Assembly: GCF_016765615.1 (NCBI RefSeq)
Contig: NZ_JAESWA010000022.1
Location: 459,542 to 523,541, forward strand
From: Clostridium paridis
GTDB lineage: Bacteria > Bacillota > Clostridia > Clostridiales > Clostridiaceae
Direction of reading: 5' to 3'
DNA: 64,000 nucleotides
The stretch's first letter is position 1. The number at the start of each line of letters is the position of its first letter. Below, in pieces: positions 43,009-51,588 of this stretch. The notes beneath the pieces are model-generated. The model searched no databases and was not told the origin of the DNA. It was given only the letters and a program-made list of their open reading frames with translations. A program made the translations under genes and the position numbers.

Positions 43009-43557
43009 TCATTGTTGTCTTGAAAAACTATTTTTTTCATAAAAATATTCCGCTATATTAGCTGCATTTATACGCCAATCCTCTGTGCCATCAACATATA
43101 TTACTGGACACATAAGCCTTTCTCCCCATTGCTCGATTTTTGATAGAGATCGTGAGGCTACTAAATCAACAAACTTCAAATGCTGCTCATGCATATCGCC
43201 ACCTTCGCGAATGCGTTCTCCATGTTTCTCATACTCACGTTGCTCTATACGTTTTATACGTAGTTCAATCGGTGCTGATATAAATACAGCGAGTTCGTAC
43301 AACTGCGGAATTGTGTCACCAAAGTCTCCAGTGACCGCAGAAATGACAAAGGAGTGATGTTTTTTTATGTCAGCGAGCATTAAATTCAAACACTCCTCAT
43401 TTGAGCGTTCTATAGTATATGGAATTTCTGACTTTTCAAAGTGATAATCTTCAATGTCCATATACTTAAAGTTCAATATATTTGCCAATTGACGTCCAAG
43501 TGTAGACTTACCACTTCCGTTTGCTCCGAACACAATTATACCTTGCATTTTACACAC
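43009..43557 (-). CDS. P-loop small-molecule kinase-like protein (acquired)
   Basis: A 182-residue P-loop protein: Walker A is GANGSGKS (11-18), then YMDIEDYHF, a typical acceptor-binding Asp/Glu region of shikimate/adenylate-kinase-like enzymes, and a lid segment RIKRIEQREYEKHGERIREG. The best ribosome binding site (AGGAGG, seven bases) points to the GTG at 43557 rather than the ATG nine bases later. Hand-counted GC over 43081-43260 is 76 of 180 (42%), far above the surroundings, which indicates recent transfer. Substrate unknown. Confidence 0.82.
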   Translation of the reverse strand: MCKMQGIIVFGANGSGKSTLGRQLANILNFKYMDIEDYHFEKSEIPYTIERSNEECLNLMLADIKKHHSFVISAVTGDFGDTIPQLYELAVFISAPIELRIKRIEQREYEKHGERIREGGDMHEQHLKFVDLVASRSLSKIEQWGERLMCPVIYVDGTEDWRINAANIAEYFYEKNSFSRQQ

Positions 43558-43840
43558 TTTTTGACCTCCTGAACATTATAAAAATAATATTTACTTCGTA
43601 ATATTTTACAATTACGCACTAACCCCATTATATAGTATTGAGTTAATACTGCATATAAGTACACTTCTGATAAAAAGTTTAACATTATCCTATATTAAAT
43701 GGTTCAAAAGTATTGTAAATAAGTAAACTGAAGTTGGGATATCTAATGATAGTTTTAAATCAGAATTAGGTGTTAATCAATAACACATTCTCTGCCCCTA
43801 TTTAAGGCTTCTTTAGTACATCATATAAGAAGATGGTTTA

Positions 43841-44629
43841 CTACTTTTTTCTAAAAATATCTAAACTGTGATGTGTTATTCCAACCAAATCAGTACGTTC
43901 ACATATATAAAAATGATATTTTAAGTAAGCTTCAAACATTTTTTCATCCATTTCGTCAATTGTATTTCTCATATGATTTGTAAATAAGTCAGTTGCAACA
44001 AAATGAAGGCGTTCAATATTATATCTTGCCATTAATTCATCGATTTCCTCTTTCCTATACATTTCAAACAGTAATGATGGATTTGATAGACATTTAAACG
44101 TATCTCCGTCAACAATGCCATTTTGAATACCTTCAATAATATTACTTTTTTGAAAGCCCCAATTTACAATCGTTGCATCATTCATACAATACGAAATAAA
44201 TACAATACCGCCTTTTTTGGTAACTCTTATAGCTTCACTGATGGCTAGTCTTTTATCATCCTCATTAAACAAATGGTATAAAGGCCCGAGAACTAGCGTA
44301 ATATCAAAAGTTTCATCCTCATAGCTTGACAAGTCAATCGCATTGCCCTGTCTAACATCTATATTACAATTTTTTGTAATCTTGCTTTTGAAAATATCAA
44401 TATTATGTTGTATAAGTTCGATTGCATCAACTTTAAATCCTTTTTCTGCAATTGTAAGTGAATATCTGCCTGTCCCTGCACCTACTTCTAAAACACGCAT
44501 TCCTTTTTTCAAAAACTTGTTTATATACTTCATTGTAGTAAGAAATTCCACCAGACCATATTTTGTTGTAAGACGCTTATCTTCATCATAATTATTATAA
44601 TACTCAGTCAAATATTTTAGTTCGTCCAT
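43841..44629 (-). CDS. Class I SAM-dependent methyltransferase (acquired)
   Basis: A 262-residue methyltransferase. Motif I is MRVLEVGAGTGRYSL (E48 to L57), the ribose-binding acidic residue is in DAIELIQ, motif IV is FDITLVLGPLYHLF and motif V is VTKKGGIVFISY. The family is close to clostridial and bacillar methyltransferases of unknown substrate with a 'GPLYHL' element. Base composition is raised (25 of 60 G+C in 44281-44340), as in its two island neighbours. Confidence 0.88.
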   Translation of the reverse strand: MDELKYLTEYYNNYDEDKRLTTKYGLVEFLTTMKYINKFLKKGMRVLEVGAGTGRYSLTIAEKGFKVDAIELIQHNIDIFKSKITKNCNIDVRQGNAIDLSSYEDETFDITLVLGPLYHLFNEDDKRLAISEAIRVTKKGGIVFISYCMNDATIVNWGFQKSNIIEGIQNGIVDGDTFKCLSNPSLLFEMYRKEEIDELMARYNIERLHFVATDLFTNHMRNTIDEMDEKMFEAYLKYHFYICERTDLVGITHHSLDIFRKK

Positions 44630-44694
44630 AACTCCTCACCCTCTTTTAACTTCAAAATAGTTTGCTATTGTTCATCTAAAAAGAACATTTCGAA

Positions 44695-44985
44695 CTAATT
44701 ATGTATAACTTCCCAACTGCCTCCTCTTCCATGATATGCTTCAACACATAATCCAAATCTACATTCGCAGTTTGCACATTTGAAAACATGATACGGAACA
44801 TCATGAGGAAAAGTCTTATTTCTATCTATCAGACTAAAATCACAGTTACCTTCAGTTAATACTAATATACCTTCTTGCAACATAGTTTTTATTTGTTCAA
44901 CAATACTGTAGTATTGATAAGGATGTTCTATTCTGATGGTTTCATGTAAATCATCACATATTTGGCACAAACTAATCACCACCAT
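44695..44985 (-). CDS. Small Cys-rich hypothetical protein
   Basis: A 96-residue protein starting at ATG 44985 (a TTG four codons earlier is also possible). An N-terminal pair C-Q-I-C opens the protein and a second pair lies in FKCANCECRFGLCVE, so one zinc site made from both ends is likely. The centre is EGNCDFSLIDRNKTFPHDV and the end SWEVIHN. I recall similar short proteins in Firmicutes with no assigned function. GC content is about 38%, like the other genes of this island. Confidence 0.68.
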   Translation of the reverse strand: MVVISLCQICDDLHETIRIEHPYQYYSIVEQIKTMLQEGILVLTEGNCDFSLIDRNKTFPHDVPYHVFKCANCECRFGLCVEAYHGRGGSWEVIHN

Positions 44986-45063
44986 TTCAGATAACAAATT
45001 TATTTCGCACTCTTTTACAAATTCAAATAAATAAATTGATTAGATTATACCATATTATTACAA

Positions 45064-45273
45064 TAATTAAAATCGGAATAGACTACACCTTTTTCTTTTC
45101 CAACTAACCTTTAAACAAGGACTCTTTAGCAAATAATCTTCCTTTACACTGTATCAAAAGAATGCTCTTAAACACTTTAGTATCCCATTAACATATACTT
45201 CACTTAACCTCTTACTAATGAGAAATTCAAAATATTTCTTAATATGTAAATGTGGCACTTCTTCTAATAACAT
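45064..45273 (-). pseudogene. Tyrosine recombinase (phage integrase) relic
   Basis: From the ATG at 45273 the frame reads HLHIKKYFEFLISKRLSEVY, then VNGILKCLRAFF, an in-frame TGA at 45154-45156, and continues without shift as YSVKEDYLLKSPCLKVSWKR. This is the N-terminal core-binding (SAM-like) domain of XerC/D-type integrases, with one sense codon turned into a stop. The catalytic domain and the true N-terminus are gone. The relic ends near 45064, next to the higher-GC island. Confidence 0.75.
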
Positions 45274-45319
45274 AAAAAATACACCTTTATAAACTTTTAT
45301 ATAAGTTTATAAAGGTGTA
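45274..45319 (-). terminator. Perfect 17-bp stem terminator downstream of yebC
   Basis: TACACCTTTATAAACTT pairs perfectly with AAGTTTATAAAGGTGTA around TTATAT. On the minus strand it is followed by ATTTTTTATG. It directly abuts the integrase relic. The remaining 130 bases between it and yebC contain only a loose inverted repeat (AATGGGTTAGC/GCTAATCCATT). Confidence 0.8.
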
Positions 45320-45451
45320 CTACTCGTATATCCATAACGGAATTAACAGAAATTCAACATATACCATAATGGGTTAGCTTTTTTAATGTTTACCATAATA
45401 GATAACAGTAACTTAACATCAACAATTTAGGCTAATCCATTGATATAACTA

Positions 45452-46189
45452 TTAACCTTCCCATCCTTCAGGGAACTCAGCATTGTGATAAACATCTTGA
45501 ACGTCATCATCATCTTCAAGTAAATCAAGCATCTTTTGGAATTTCTTAGCATCATCTTCGTTAATAGCTGTATATGTATCTGGTATCATCTTTACAGCTG
45601 CTTCTAAGAATTCTAATCCAGCCGCTTCTAAAGCTTCTCTAACTGCGCCAAAATCATCTGGTGTAGTTGTTACTACAAACACTTCTTCTTCTGAAGCAAA
45701 GTCTTCTGCACCAGCATCTAAAGCTAACATCATGATTTCATCTTCATCTTTATCTTCTTTTTCTATAACTATTTCACCTTTTTCTTGGAACATGAACCCA
45801 ACACAACCTGATGCTCCCATGTTTCCACCACCTTTAGTAAAGGCACTTCTAACATTACCTGCAGATCTATTTTTATTATCTGTTAGAGTTTCAACAATAA
45901 CAGCTACTCCTGATGGGCCGTATCCTTCATATACTATTGTTTCATAGTTAACAGAACCTAATTCACCTGAAGCTTTTTTAATTGCTCTAGTAATAGTATC
46001 ATTAGGCATATTTTCAGCCTTAGCTTTTGCTATAACATCTCTTAATTTAGAGTTAGCTTCTGGATTTGGTCCTCCATTTTTAACACTTACCATAATCTCT
46101 TTACCTATCTTTGTAAAGATTTTACCTCTTTTAGCATCTGTCTTACCTTTTTTTGCTTGTATATTATGCCATTTTGAATGTCCTGACAT
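45452..46189 (-). CDS. yebC: YebC/PmpR family protein
   Basis: A 245-residue protein with the full family signature from the first residue: [20 protein letters not shown], then [31 protein letters not shown] and [14 protein letters not shown]. YebC proteins were first called transcription regulators; later work shows that they help ribosomes translate proline-rich stretches. The start ATG has AGGAGGAAGTTTA. A large nested inverted repeat sits 36 bases upstream. Confidence 0.95.
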   Translation of the reverse strand: MSGHSKWHNIQAKKGKTDAKRGKIFTKIGKEIMVSVKNGGPNPEANSKLRDVIAKAKAENMPNDTITRAIKKASGELGSVNYETIVYEGYGPSGVAVIVETLTDNKNRSAGNVRSAFTKGGGNMGASGCVGFMFQEKGEIVIEKEDKDEDEIMMLALDAGAEDFASEEEVFVVTTTPDDFGAVREALEAAGLEFLEAAVKMIPDTYTAINEDDAKKFQKMLDLLEDDDDVQDVYHNAEFPEGWEG

Positions 46190-46224
46190 TAAACTTCCTC
46201 CTAACTTTGTACCTTAAAAGTTTG

Positions 46225-46335
46225 TATTATATATAATGCATTAAAGAATTTACATGTCACTGTTAAGCTCTTAGACGCTTCAACTAAGAGTTGGACAATT
46301 AGATGTAATATGATTTTTGCATTATATACATAATA
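46225..46335. repeat. Nested inverted repeat upstream of yebC
   Basis: Three arm pairs share one centre: TATTATATATAATGCA with TGCATTATATACATAATA (outer), TTACAT/ATGTAA (46250-46255 and 46303-46308) and AGCTCTTAG/CTAAGAGTT (46266-46274 and 46284-46292). The element is about 110 bases long and could be a cruciform, a palindromic mobile-element relic, or a folded yebC leader. Confidence 0.6.
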
Positions 46336-46383
46336 ATCCTAAACCATTATAACATAGTAGAATTTTTTTCTGCAACCTTAAAA

Positions 46384-46404
46384 GAGCACATTTTAAGTGC
46401 CCCC
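46384..46404 (-). terminator. Terminator of the yigZ gene
   Basis: GGGGCAC and GTGCTC (one G-U pair) enclose TTAAAAT, followed by TTTTAAGG on the minus strand. Confidence 0.65.
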
Positions 46405-47057
46405 TAGTTATCAATACTCTCAAAAAGCCTATTTTGTTCCTTAAAATATATACCAATATTTCCTTTATTAATGACAGCTTTCCCATTGGTAGTATTCATT
46501 ATTTCTTTTACAGCTTTCTCTCCTTCTTCAAGTTCAAGGATAAGTGTAATTTTTACATCTTCAGTATAATCAGTATTTTCAATTGTCCAATTATTTTCAC
46601 CACAAATATATTGAACCTTACCAAGTAAATCATAATTAATTTTTATATCTATTGGCATTCCCTTAACTTTCTCAACAATTCCACCCGCTTTAATAGCAAT
46701 AGATGCACCCTTTGTATATGCCCTAGTTAGTCCACCTGCACCAAGCATTATTCCGCCGAAATACCTAGTTACAACAATAGCACAATCAGTTAATCCTGTT
46801 TTCTTAATTACTTCTAAAATTGGTATACCTGCAGTTCCTTGAGGCTCCCCATCATCAGAATAACGCTGAATTCCCAGGTTCTCACCTATAACATATGCCC
46901 AACAATTATGTGTTGCCATTTTATGCATATTCTTAATTTCTTGAACGAATTCTTTTGCCTCATCCTCTGATTCTACTCTTTTAATATACCCAATAAACTG
47001 TGACTTTTTTTCATCAAACTCATCATTAGCCTGCTTTTTTATCGTTAAATAAGACAT
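46404..47057 (-). CDS. yigZ: YigZ/IMPACT family protein
   Basis: A 217-residue member of the YigZ (UPF0029) family. The N-terminal IMPACT domain shows EFDEKKSQFIGYIKRVESED, ATHNCWAYVIG, YSDDGEPQGTAGIP and VVTRYFGGIMLGAGGLTRAY. The C-terminal DUF1949 domain is of the ferredoxin-like type. The family's role is unsettled; its eukaryotic relative IMPACT regulates Gcn2. It lies 14 bases behind the MocR-type gene and is probably co-transcribed. Confidence 0.93.
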   Translation of the reverse strand: MSYLTIKKQANDEFDEKKSQFIGYIKRVESEDEAKEFVQEIKNMHKMATHNCWAYVIGENLGIQRYSDDGEPQGTAGIPILEVIKKTGLTDCAIVVTRYFGGIMLGAGGLTRAYTKGASIAIKAGGIVEKVKGMPIDIKINYDLLGKVQYICGENNWTIENTDYTEDVKITLILELEEGEKAVKEIMNTTNGKAVINKGNIGIYFKEQNRLFESIDN

Positions 47058-47071
47058 TAAGATTCTCCTCC

Positions 47072-48478
47072 TTATAAGCTAAGCTCTTTTAAGATTATAT
47101 TTAACCCCTCTTTTATTTTCTCATGATTTGTTTGGGAAAAACCTATTCTAAAATACTTATCTCCCTCTTGCTCTTTTCTAAAAAATAAAGCACCAGGAGA
47201 AATCAATACTCCTTTATCTCTTAGTATAAAGAATAACTTTCTTGAATTAAATTTCTCTGGTTCAGAAAACTTAAGTAAAAAACTAAGTCCACCATTAGGT
47301 TCCTTAAACTCAAGTATGCCTTTAAAATCTCTTTCTAATATTTGTTTAATAAATGTATACCTTGATCTATATTTTTCATTTAAATACTCTATATGTTTTC
47401 TCCAGTAGCCTTTAACTATATATCTTTCTAACGCTCTCTGCATTAATGAAGATGTTGAAATATCTGTATTTATCTTTGAAAGATACATACTATCCTTAAA
47501 TACCTCTGGAATAATTACGTATCCTATTCTGATTCCTGGCATAAATATTTTAGAAAAACTTTTTATGTATATAACCCTATCATAAATATCATAACTTTTT
47601 AACGGATTATATACAAGGTTGCTATCATAAATAAGCTCAGATAAGTAATCATCCTCCAAAATATAAAAATCGTATTTTTCAGCTAATGCTATAAGCTTCT
47701 TTTTCTTTTCTTCAGAATAACTAATACCTGTTGGATTTTGAAAATAGCTCATTATATACATAAACTTTATCTTTTGCTTTTTTAGTATTTTCTCAAGGAT
47801 AGCAATGTCAATCCCATCATTTTCAATAGGTACTTCTAGTATATCTGCCCTCTTCCACCTAAAAACTGAAATAGCTCCTCCGTAGGTTGGTCTTTCTACT
47901 ATTACCTTATCATTTACATTTAATATAGCTTTAGCTGCAATATCTATTCCTTGCTGTGCTCCAGAAACTATTAAAATATCCTCTGAACTATATTTATTTT
48001 TCCAAAACCTTTTACTAATTTCTTCTCTTAATTTTTCATATCCTAAAACATCTTGATATAAAAGTGCCTCTGCTCCATCCCTATCAAAAACTTCATTTAT
48101 AACCTTTTGAAGATCTTTAACCGGAAAGAAAGATGATGATGTTGTTTCTCCTGTAAAATCAATATACTCTCTAAGTCCTCCAGAACTTAATAATTTAAAG
48201 GTTTTATTATATTCCTTATTGAAGCTTCTTATAACTTCCTTTCTTCTTGCATAAGTTCCGCTTCCAATCTTCATATTTGCATATCCATCCGCCTGAAGCT
48301 TTTTGTAGGCATTTACAATAGTTACATTATTTACTTTAAGCATCTCAGATAAAGCCCTTATCGTTGGTAGTTTTTCTCTATCTTTTATCTCTCCAATATC
48401 TATTTTATGCTTTATATAATCTGATAATTGTATATACTTTGGTATTTCCTCATGAAAAATTAAGCTAAATTCCTTCAT
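47072..48478 (-). CDS. MocR-type GntR regulator with aminotransferase domain
   Basis: A 468-residue fusion. Residues 1-75 are a GntR winged helix (YIKHKIDIGEIKDREKLPTI, LSEMLKVNNVTIVNAYKKL, GSGTYARR). Residues 100-468 have the fold type I PLP enzyme plan, with VSGAQQGIDI, EDDYLSEL, and the PLP-binding K310 in SFSKIFMPGIRIGY. MocR proteins use PLP as sensor for the metabolite whose gene they control, such as GabR or PdxR. There is no divergent target here, so the regulon is unknown. Confidence 0.93.
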   Translation of the reverse strand: MKEFSLIFHEEIPKYIQLSDYIKHKIDIGEIKDREKLPTIRALSEMLKVNNVTIVNAYKKLQADGYANMKIGSGTYARRKEVIRSFNKEYNKTFKLLSSGGLREYIDFTGETTSSSFFPVKDLQKVINEVFDRDGAEALLYQDVLGYEKLREEISKRFWKNKYSSEDILIVSGAQQGIDIAAKAILNVNDKVIVERPTYGGAISVFRWKRADILEVPIENDGIDIAILEKILKKQKIKFMYIMSYFQNPTGISYSEEKKKKLIALAEKYDFYILEDDYLSELIYDSNLVYNPLKSYDIYDRVIYIKSFSKIFMPGIRIGYVIIPEVFKDSMYLSKINTDISTSSLMQRALERYIVKGYWRKHIEYLNEKYRSRYTFIKQILERDFKGILEFKEPNGGLSFLLKFSEPEKFNSRKLFFILRDKGVLISPGALFFRKEQEGDKYFRIGFSQTNHEKIKEGLNIILKELSL

Positions 48479-48541
48479 TTCTCCTCCAATTTTTTCAAAA
48501 ATATATACTTCTATAAATATACTAGATAGTAAAAATACCCA

Positions 48542-49441
48542 TTACAGGGTATCATAAAAATAAACATTTTCCTTATATCTGAAGCCATTTAAGCTCTGCA
48601 TTAGAACTTTACTCTTAAGCAGCTTATTTTTGTATAGTTCTTTTAATATATCTTCCATATTAATTGATAAATCTCTAAAAAGCTCGTCCTCTTTTAACAA
48701 TTGTGAAGTTACCCAATTATTTGTATTCTTTATATGTTCAATTAAAAAACTACAACAATTTTTTATATTACTTCTAATATATTTATCTATATATTTTATA
48801 AGACTATTTATGGACTTTGCTTTATCCTCATTGGAAAAAAACACATTTTCGACTATTATTTTGAAATCATCATTTAAATTTATTGCCATAGTAATGGCAT
48901 CTTTACTTACTAAATAGTCGCTATTGTTAATATAGAGCTTAGAAAAAGAGTCAATACATTTTACTGCTATTTCGTAACTAGTTATATCTCTATGATTATA
49001 CATGTATTTTTTTAAAACGCTCAGTACTTTTAGCGTTTCTCCAAGATATACCAAATTCATTCTTTGCCTTTCATTATCTGGGAAATACCTCAATTCCCTA
49101 TGAATTTTGGTTATATCATCATCCTTTGAGAAAATAAGCTTTGAAGAAATAAGTATTTTATCTATATTCATCTTGTTTATTATCTTATTTTTCTTGTCTG
49201 TAATGACACTCTTTGAAATTAGTTTGTAATGTACTGGTATATTTTCTTCATAAATATATATATCTTTTATTCCATCTAATTCGTTCTTTATTATTACTAA
49301 TAAATCAATATCGGATTCTTCCCACAAATCTCCACTTACTAGAGAACCATAAGCTAAGAGGGCTAGTACATCCTTATTTTCTTCAAACTCTGATGTAATT
49401 TTTGAAATTACTTTCTGAAATTCAGCTATCTTTAAATTCAC
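48542..49441 (-). CDS. Nucleotidyltransferase domain protein
   Basis: A 299-residue protein with an N-terminal Pol-beta-type nucleotidyltransferase motif: LLAYGSLVSGDLWEESDIDL, in which G32-S33 and the metal-binding pair D44 and D46 are present. The rest is helical and Lys/Asn/Ile-rich, with no recognised family. Such proteins may adenylylate antibiotics (kanamycin or lincosamide type), tRNA or toxins. The target is unknown; there is no adjacent HEPN or MenA-like gene. It is transcribed alone. Confidence 0.78.
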   Translation of the reverse strand: MNLKIAEFQKVISKITSEFEENKDVLALLAYGSLVSGDLWEESDIDLLVIIKNELDGIKDIYIYEENIPVHYKLISKSVITDKKNKIINKMNIDKILISSKLIFSKDDDITKIHRELRYFPDNERQRMNLVYLGETLKVLSVLKKYMYNHRDITSYEIAVKCIDSFSKLYINNSDYLVSKDAITMAINLNDDFKIIVENVFFSNEDKAKSINSLIKYIDKYIRSNIKNCCSFLIEHIKNTNNWVTSQLLKEDELFRDLSINMEDILKELYKNKLLKSKVLMQSLNGFRYKENVYFYDTL

Positions 49442-49524
49442 AATATCCCTCCAGAAGATTTTTAAACTTATTATACTCTATAGTACATAAAAAATAAAGT
49501 TTAATAACTATTTGTATAAATAGA

Positions 49525-49560
49525 AAAATAGAGCATAATTTTATTTTTATGCTCTATTTT
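49525..49560 (-). terminator. Terminator of hflX
   Basis: AAAATAGAGCATAA pairs with TTATGCTCTATTTT around TTTTATTT, followed by TTCTA on the minus strand. Confidence 0.82.
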
Positions 49561-49567
49561 AAGAATC

Positions 49568-51355
49568 TTATTTTAATATATATTCATTATATTTATTATA
49601 AGCTTCGTCATCTACCTCAGCTTTAATATGGGTTCCTTCATCTTTATAATCTTCCTCTATTATATTTGACTTATTATGAAGATATGAAACTATATTTCCC
49701 TCTGAATATGGAATTATAAATTCAACCATTTTTAATTTATATGGTAACTTCTCTGATATCTTTTCTAATAGTAATTCAAGATTTATTCTTTCTTTTGCTG
49801 ATATTTCTAAGATCTCGTATGTCTTAAATTCTTCCTTAATTTCATTTATTGCATCTTCTGATGCTAAATCTATTTTATTAAGAACTAAAAATCCTTCCTT
49901 ATCTCTGGCTCCTAACTCTTCAAGCACTTCCTCAACAGCTCTTATTTGTTCTATCGCTGTAGGTGATGCAGCATCCACTACATGAACAAGCAAATCTGAG
50001 TAGATTACTTCTTCAAGGGTCGACTTAAAAGCTTGAACCAGCTCATGAGGTAATTTTCTAACAAATCCAACTGTATCAGTTAATGTTATTAATCTATTGT
50101 CTAGAAGGTTAATAGCTCTAGTAGTTGTATCTAATGTAGCAAATAACATATTAGCTTCAAATACTTTTTCTTTCTTTACTGCATCTTTAGTTGCTACCAT
50201 ATCACATAAAGTATTTCTCAATGTAGATTTACCAGCATTTGTATATCCAACTAGCGAAACTTGAGGAATACTCTGCTTTCCTCTTCTCTCTCTTTGAACT
50301 TCTCTATTTTTCTTTATTTTCTTAAGTTCATCATTAAGATCATATATTCTTTCTTTTATATGTCTTCTATCTGTTTCAAGCTTTTTCTCTCCTGGGCCCC
50401 TGGTTCCAACTCCTCCACCTGTTCTAGATAAAACAGTTCCTAGTCCTGATAGCCTTGAAGCCCTATATTTTAATTGAGCTAATTCAACTTGAATTCTAGC
50501 TTCTCTAGTTTTTGCTCTTCTTGCAAAAATTTCTAATATTAATGTTGTTCTATCAATTACTTTTGCTCCTATATATTCTTCTAAGTTTCTAACTTGTGAG
50601 CCTGAAAGTTCATCATCAAATATAACTAAATTAGCTCTAAGTGCTTGCCTTAAGCTGGCAATCTCCGCCACTTTTCCACTTCCTATAAATAGAGCTGCAT
50701 CTATTTTATTTCTACTTTGAAATACCTTATACATAACCGGAATATCACAAGCTTGCGCTAATTCTTCAAGTTCATCTAAGCTTTCTTCTGTATCAGTTCC
50801 AACTATTATAGCTTTTTCAGAATCGTCATCCTCAATTTCACTTTCCTTTAAAGCCTTATCTATTTCTAGTATCTTATCAATTACATTAAATCTATAGGCC
50901 TCATCAAAAGAAAGTTTCTCTATTGTTTCTTCTACCAAAATATTATTTTCTATTGAACAAAATCCAAGAGATATATCTGTTATTGCGCCTTCAACAACCC
51001 CTACAGCAACAAGAGAATCTAGCTTTAATTTCAATAGTGCAGTAACATCTAATGCTGAAAGTTGTGAATAACCATTAGGATGTGTATGAATAACTCTTAT
51101 TCCAGATAACTTTTTTTCCTTTATATCTATTATTGGAAGTTCTACTGATGTTGAGTCTCCTATAGCTACTGAAACAACATTTCCTCTTCTATCTATTGCA
51201 ACTGATATTTCTCTTTCAATTAAAGAAGTTAACCTTGAAATACTTTCTACTATTTCTGTCGCACAAAATTCATATCTTTGAGTTTTAATACCATATATAT
51301 CATCTAACTCTTTTAAAAAGGAATTCTTAATCCCTTCTACATTACCATGAATCAT
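49568..51355 (-). CDS. hflX: GTPase HflX with N-terminal JAMM-like domain
   Basis: A 595-residue protein. Residues 1-150 form an extra domain with the metal-binding spacing H90-T-H92-x10-D103 (HTHPNGYSQLSALD), as in RadC/JAMM folds. HflX proper follows, with the N-terminal GTP-hydrolysis-controlling domain (VIFDDELSGSQVRNLEEYIG, GPGEKKLETDRRHI) and the G domain (P-loop GYTNAGKS at 370-377, DTVGF as G3, NKID as G4). HflX splits stalled ribosomes, notably in stress. The length is near 600, longer than the usual 420; extended HflX are known from clostridia. Confidence 0.93.
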   Translation of the reverse strand: MIHGNVEGIKNSFLKELDDIYGIKTQRYEFCATEIVESISRLTSLIEREISVAIDRRGNVVSVAIGDSTSVELPIIDIKEKKLSGIRVIHTHPNGYSQLSALDVTALLKLKLDSLVAVGVVEGAITDISLGFCSIENNILVEETIEKLSFDEAYRFNVIDKILEIDKALKESEIEDDDSEKAIIVGTDTEESLDELEELAQACDIPVMYKVFQSRNKIDAALFIGSGKVAEIASLRQALRANLVIFDDELSGSQVRNLEEYIGAKVIDRTTLILEIFARRAKTREARIQVELAQLKYRASRLSGLGTVLSRTGGGVGTRGPGEKKLETDRRHIKERIYDLNDELKKIKKNREVQRERRGKQSIPQVSLVGYTNAGKSTLRNTLCDMVATKDAVKKEKVFEANMLFATLDTTTRAINLLDNRLITLTDTVGFVRKLPHELVQAFKSTLEEVIYSDLLVHVVDAASPTAIEQIRAVEEVLEELGARDKEGFLVLNKIDLASEDAINEIKEEFKTYEILEISAKERINLELLLEKISEKLPYKLKMVEFIIPYSEGNIVSYLHNKSNIIEEDYKDEGTHIKAEVDDEAYNKYNEYILK

Positions 51356-51432
51356 ACTCTCACCTCATTTTCTTCATCTAATTTTAAACTATAACATAAA
51401 AGATGTAAATATAGTGTTTTAAGTTCAACTAA

Positions 51433-51490
51433 TAACTTATACATGCCTGAAAATGTCCAGAAGACGACATTTTCAAACAAGTATAAGTTA
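51433..51490. repeat. Nested 58-bp inverted repeat upstream of hflX
   Basis: Outer arms TAACTTATAC/GTATAAGTTA and inner arms TGAAAATGTC/GACATTTTCA are perfect. They are separated by symmetrical five-base internal loops (ATGCC, AACAA), with an eight-base apical loop (CAGAAGAC). It lies 78 bases before the hflX start. It has no T-tract, and the upstream MFS gene has its own terminator, so it is not needed as one. Confidence 0.7.
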
Positions 51491-51550
51491 AGTTTCCTAT
51501 CAAAACCCTATAGTACACACTATTTATAATTTCCTAATGGAATAAAAAAA

Positions 51551-51582
51551 TAAGTAGCTAAAATATAAATTTAAGCTACTTA
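51551..51582 (-). terminator. Terminator of the MFS gene
   Basis: TAAGTAGCT pairs with AGCTACTTA; TTATTTTTTTATT follows on the minus strand. Confidence 0.82.
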
Positions 51583-51588
51583 CTATTA

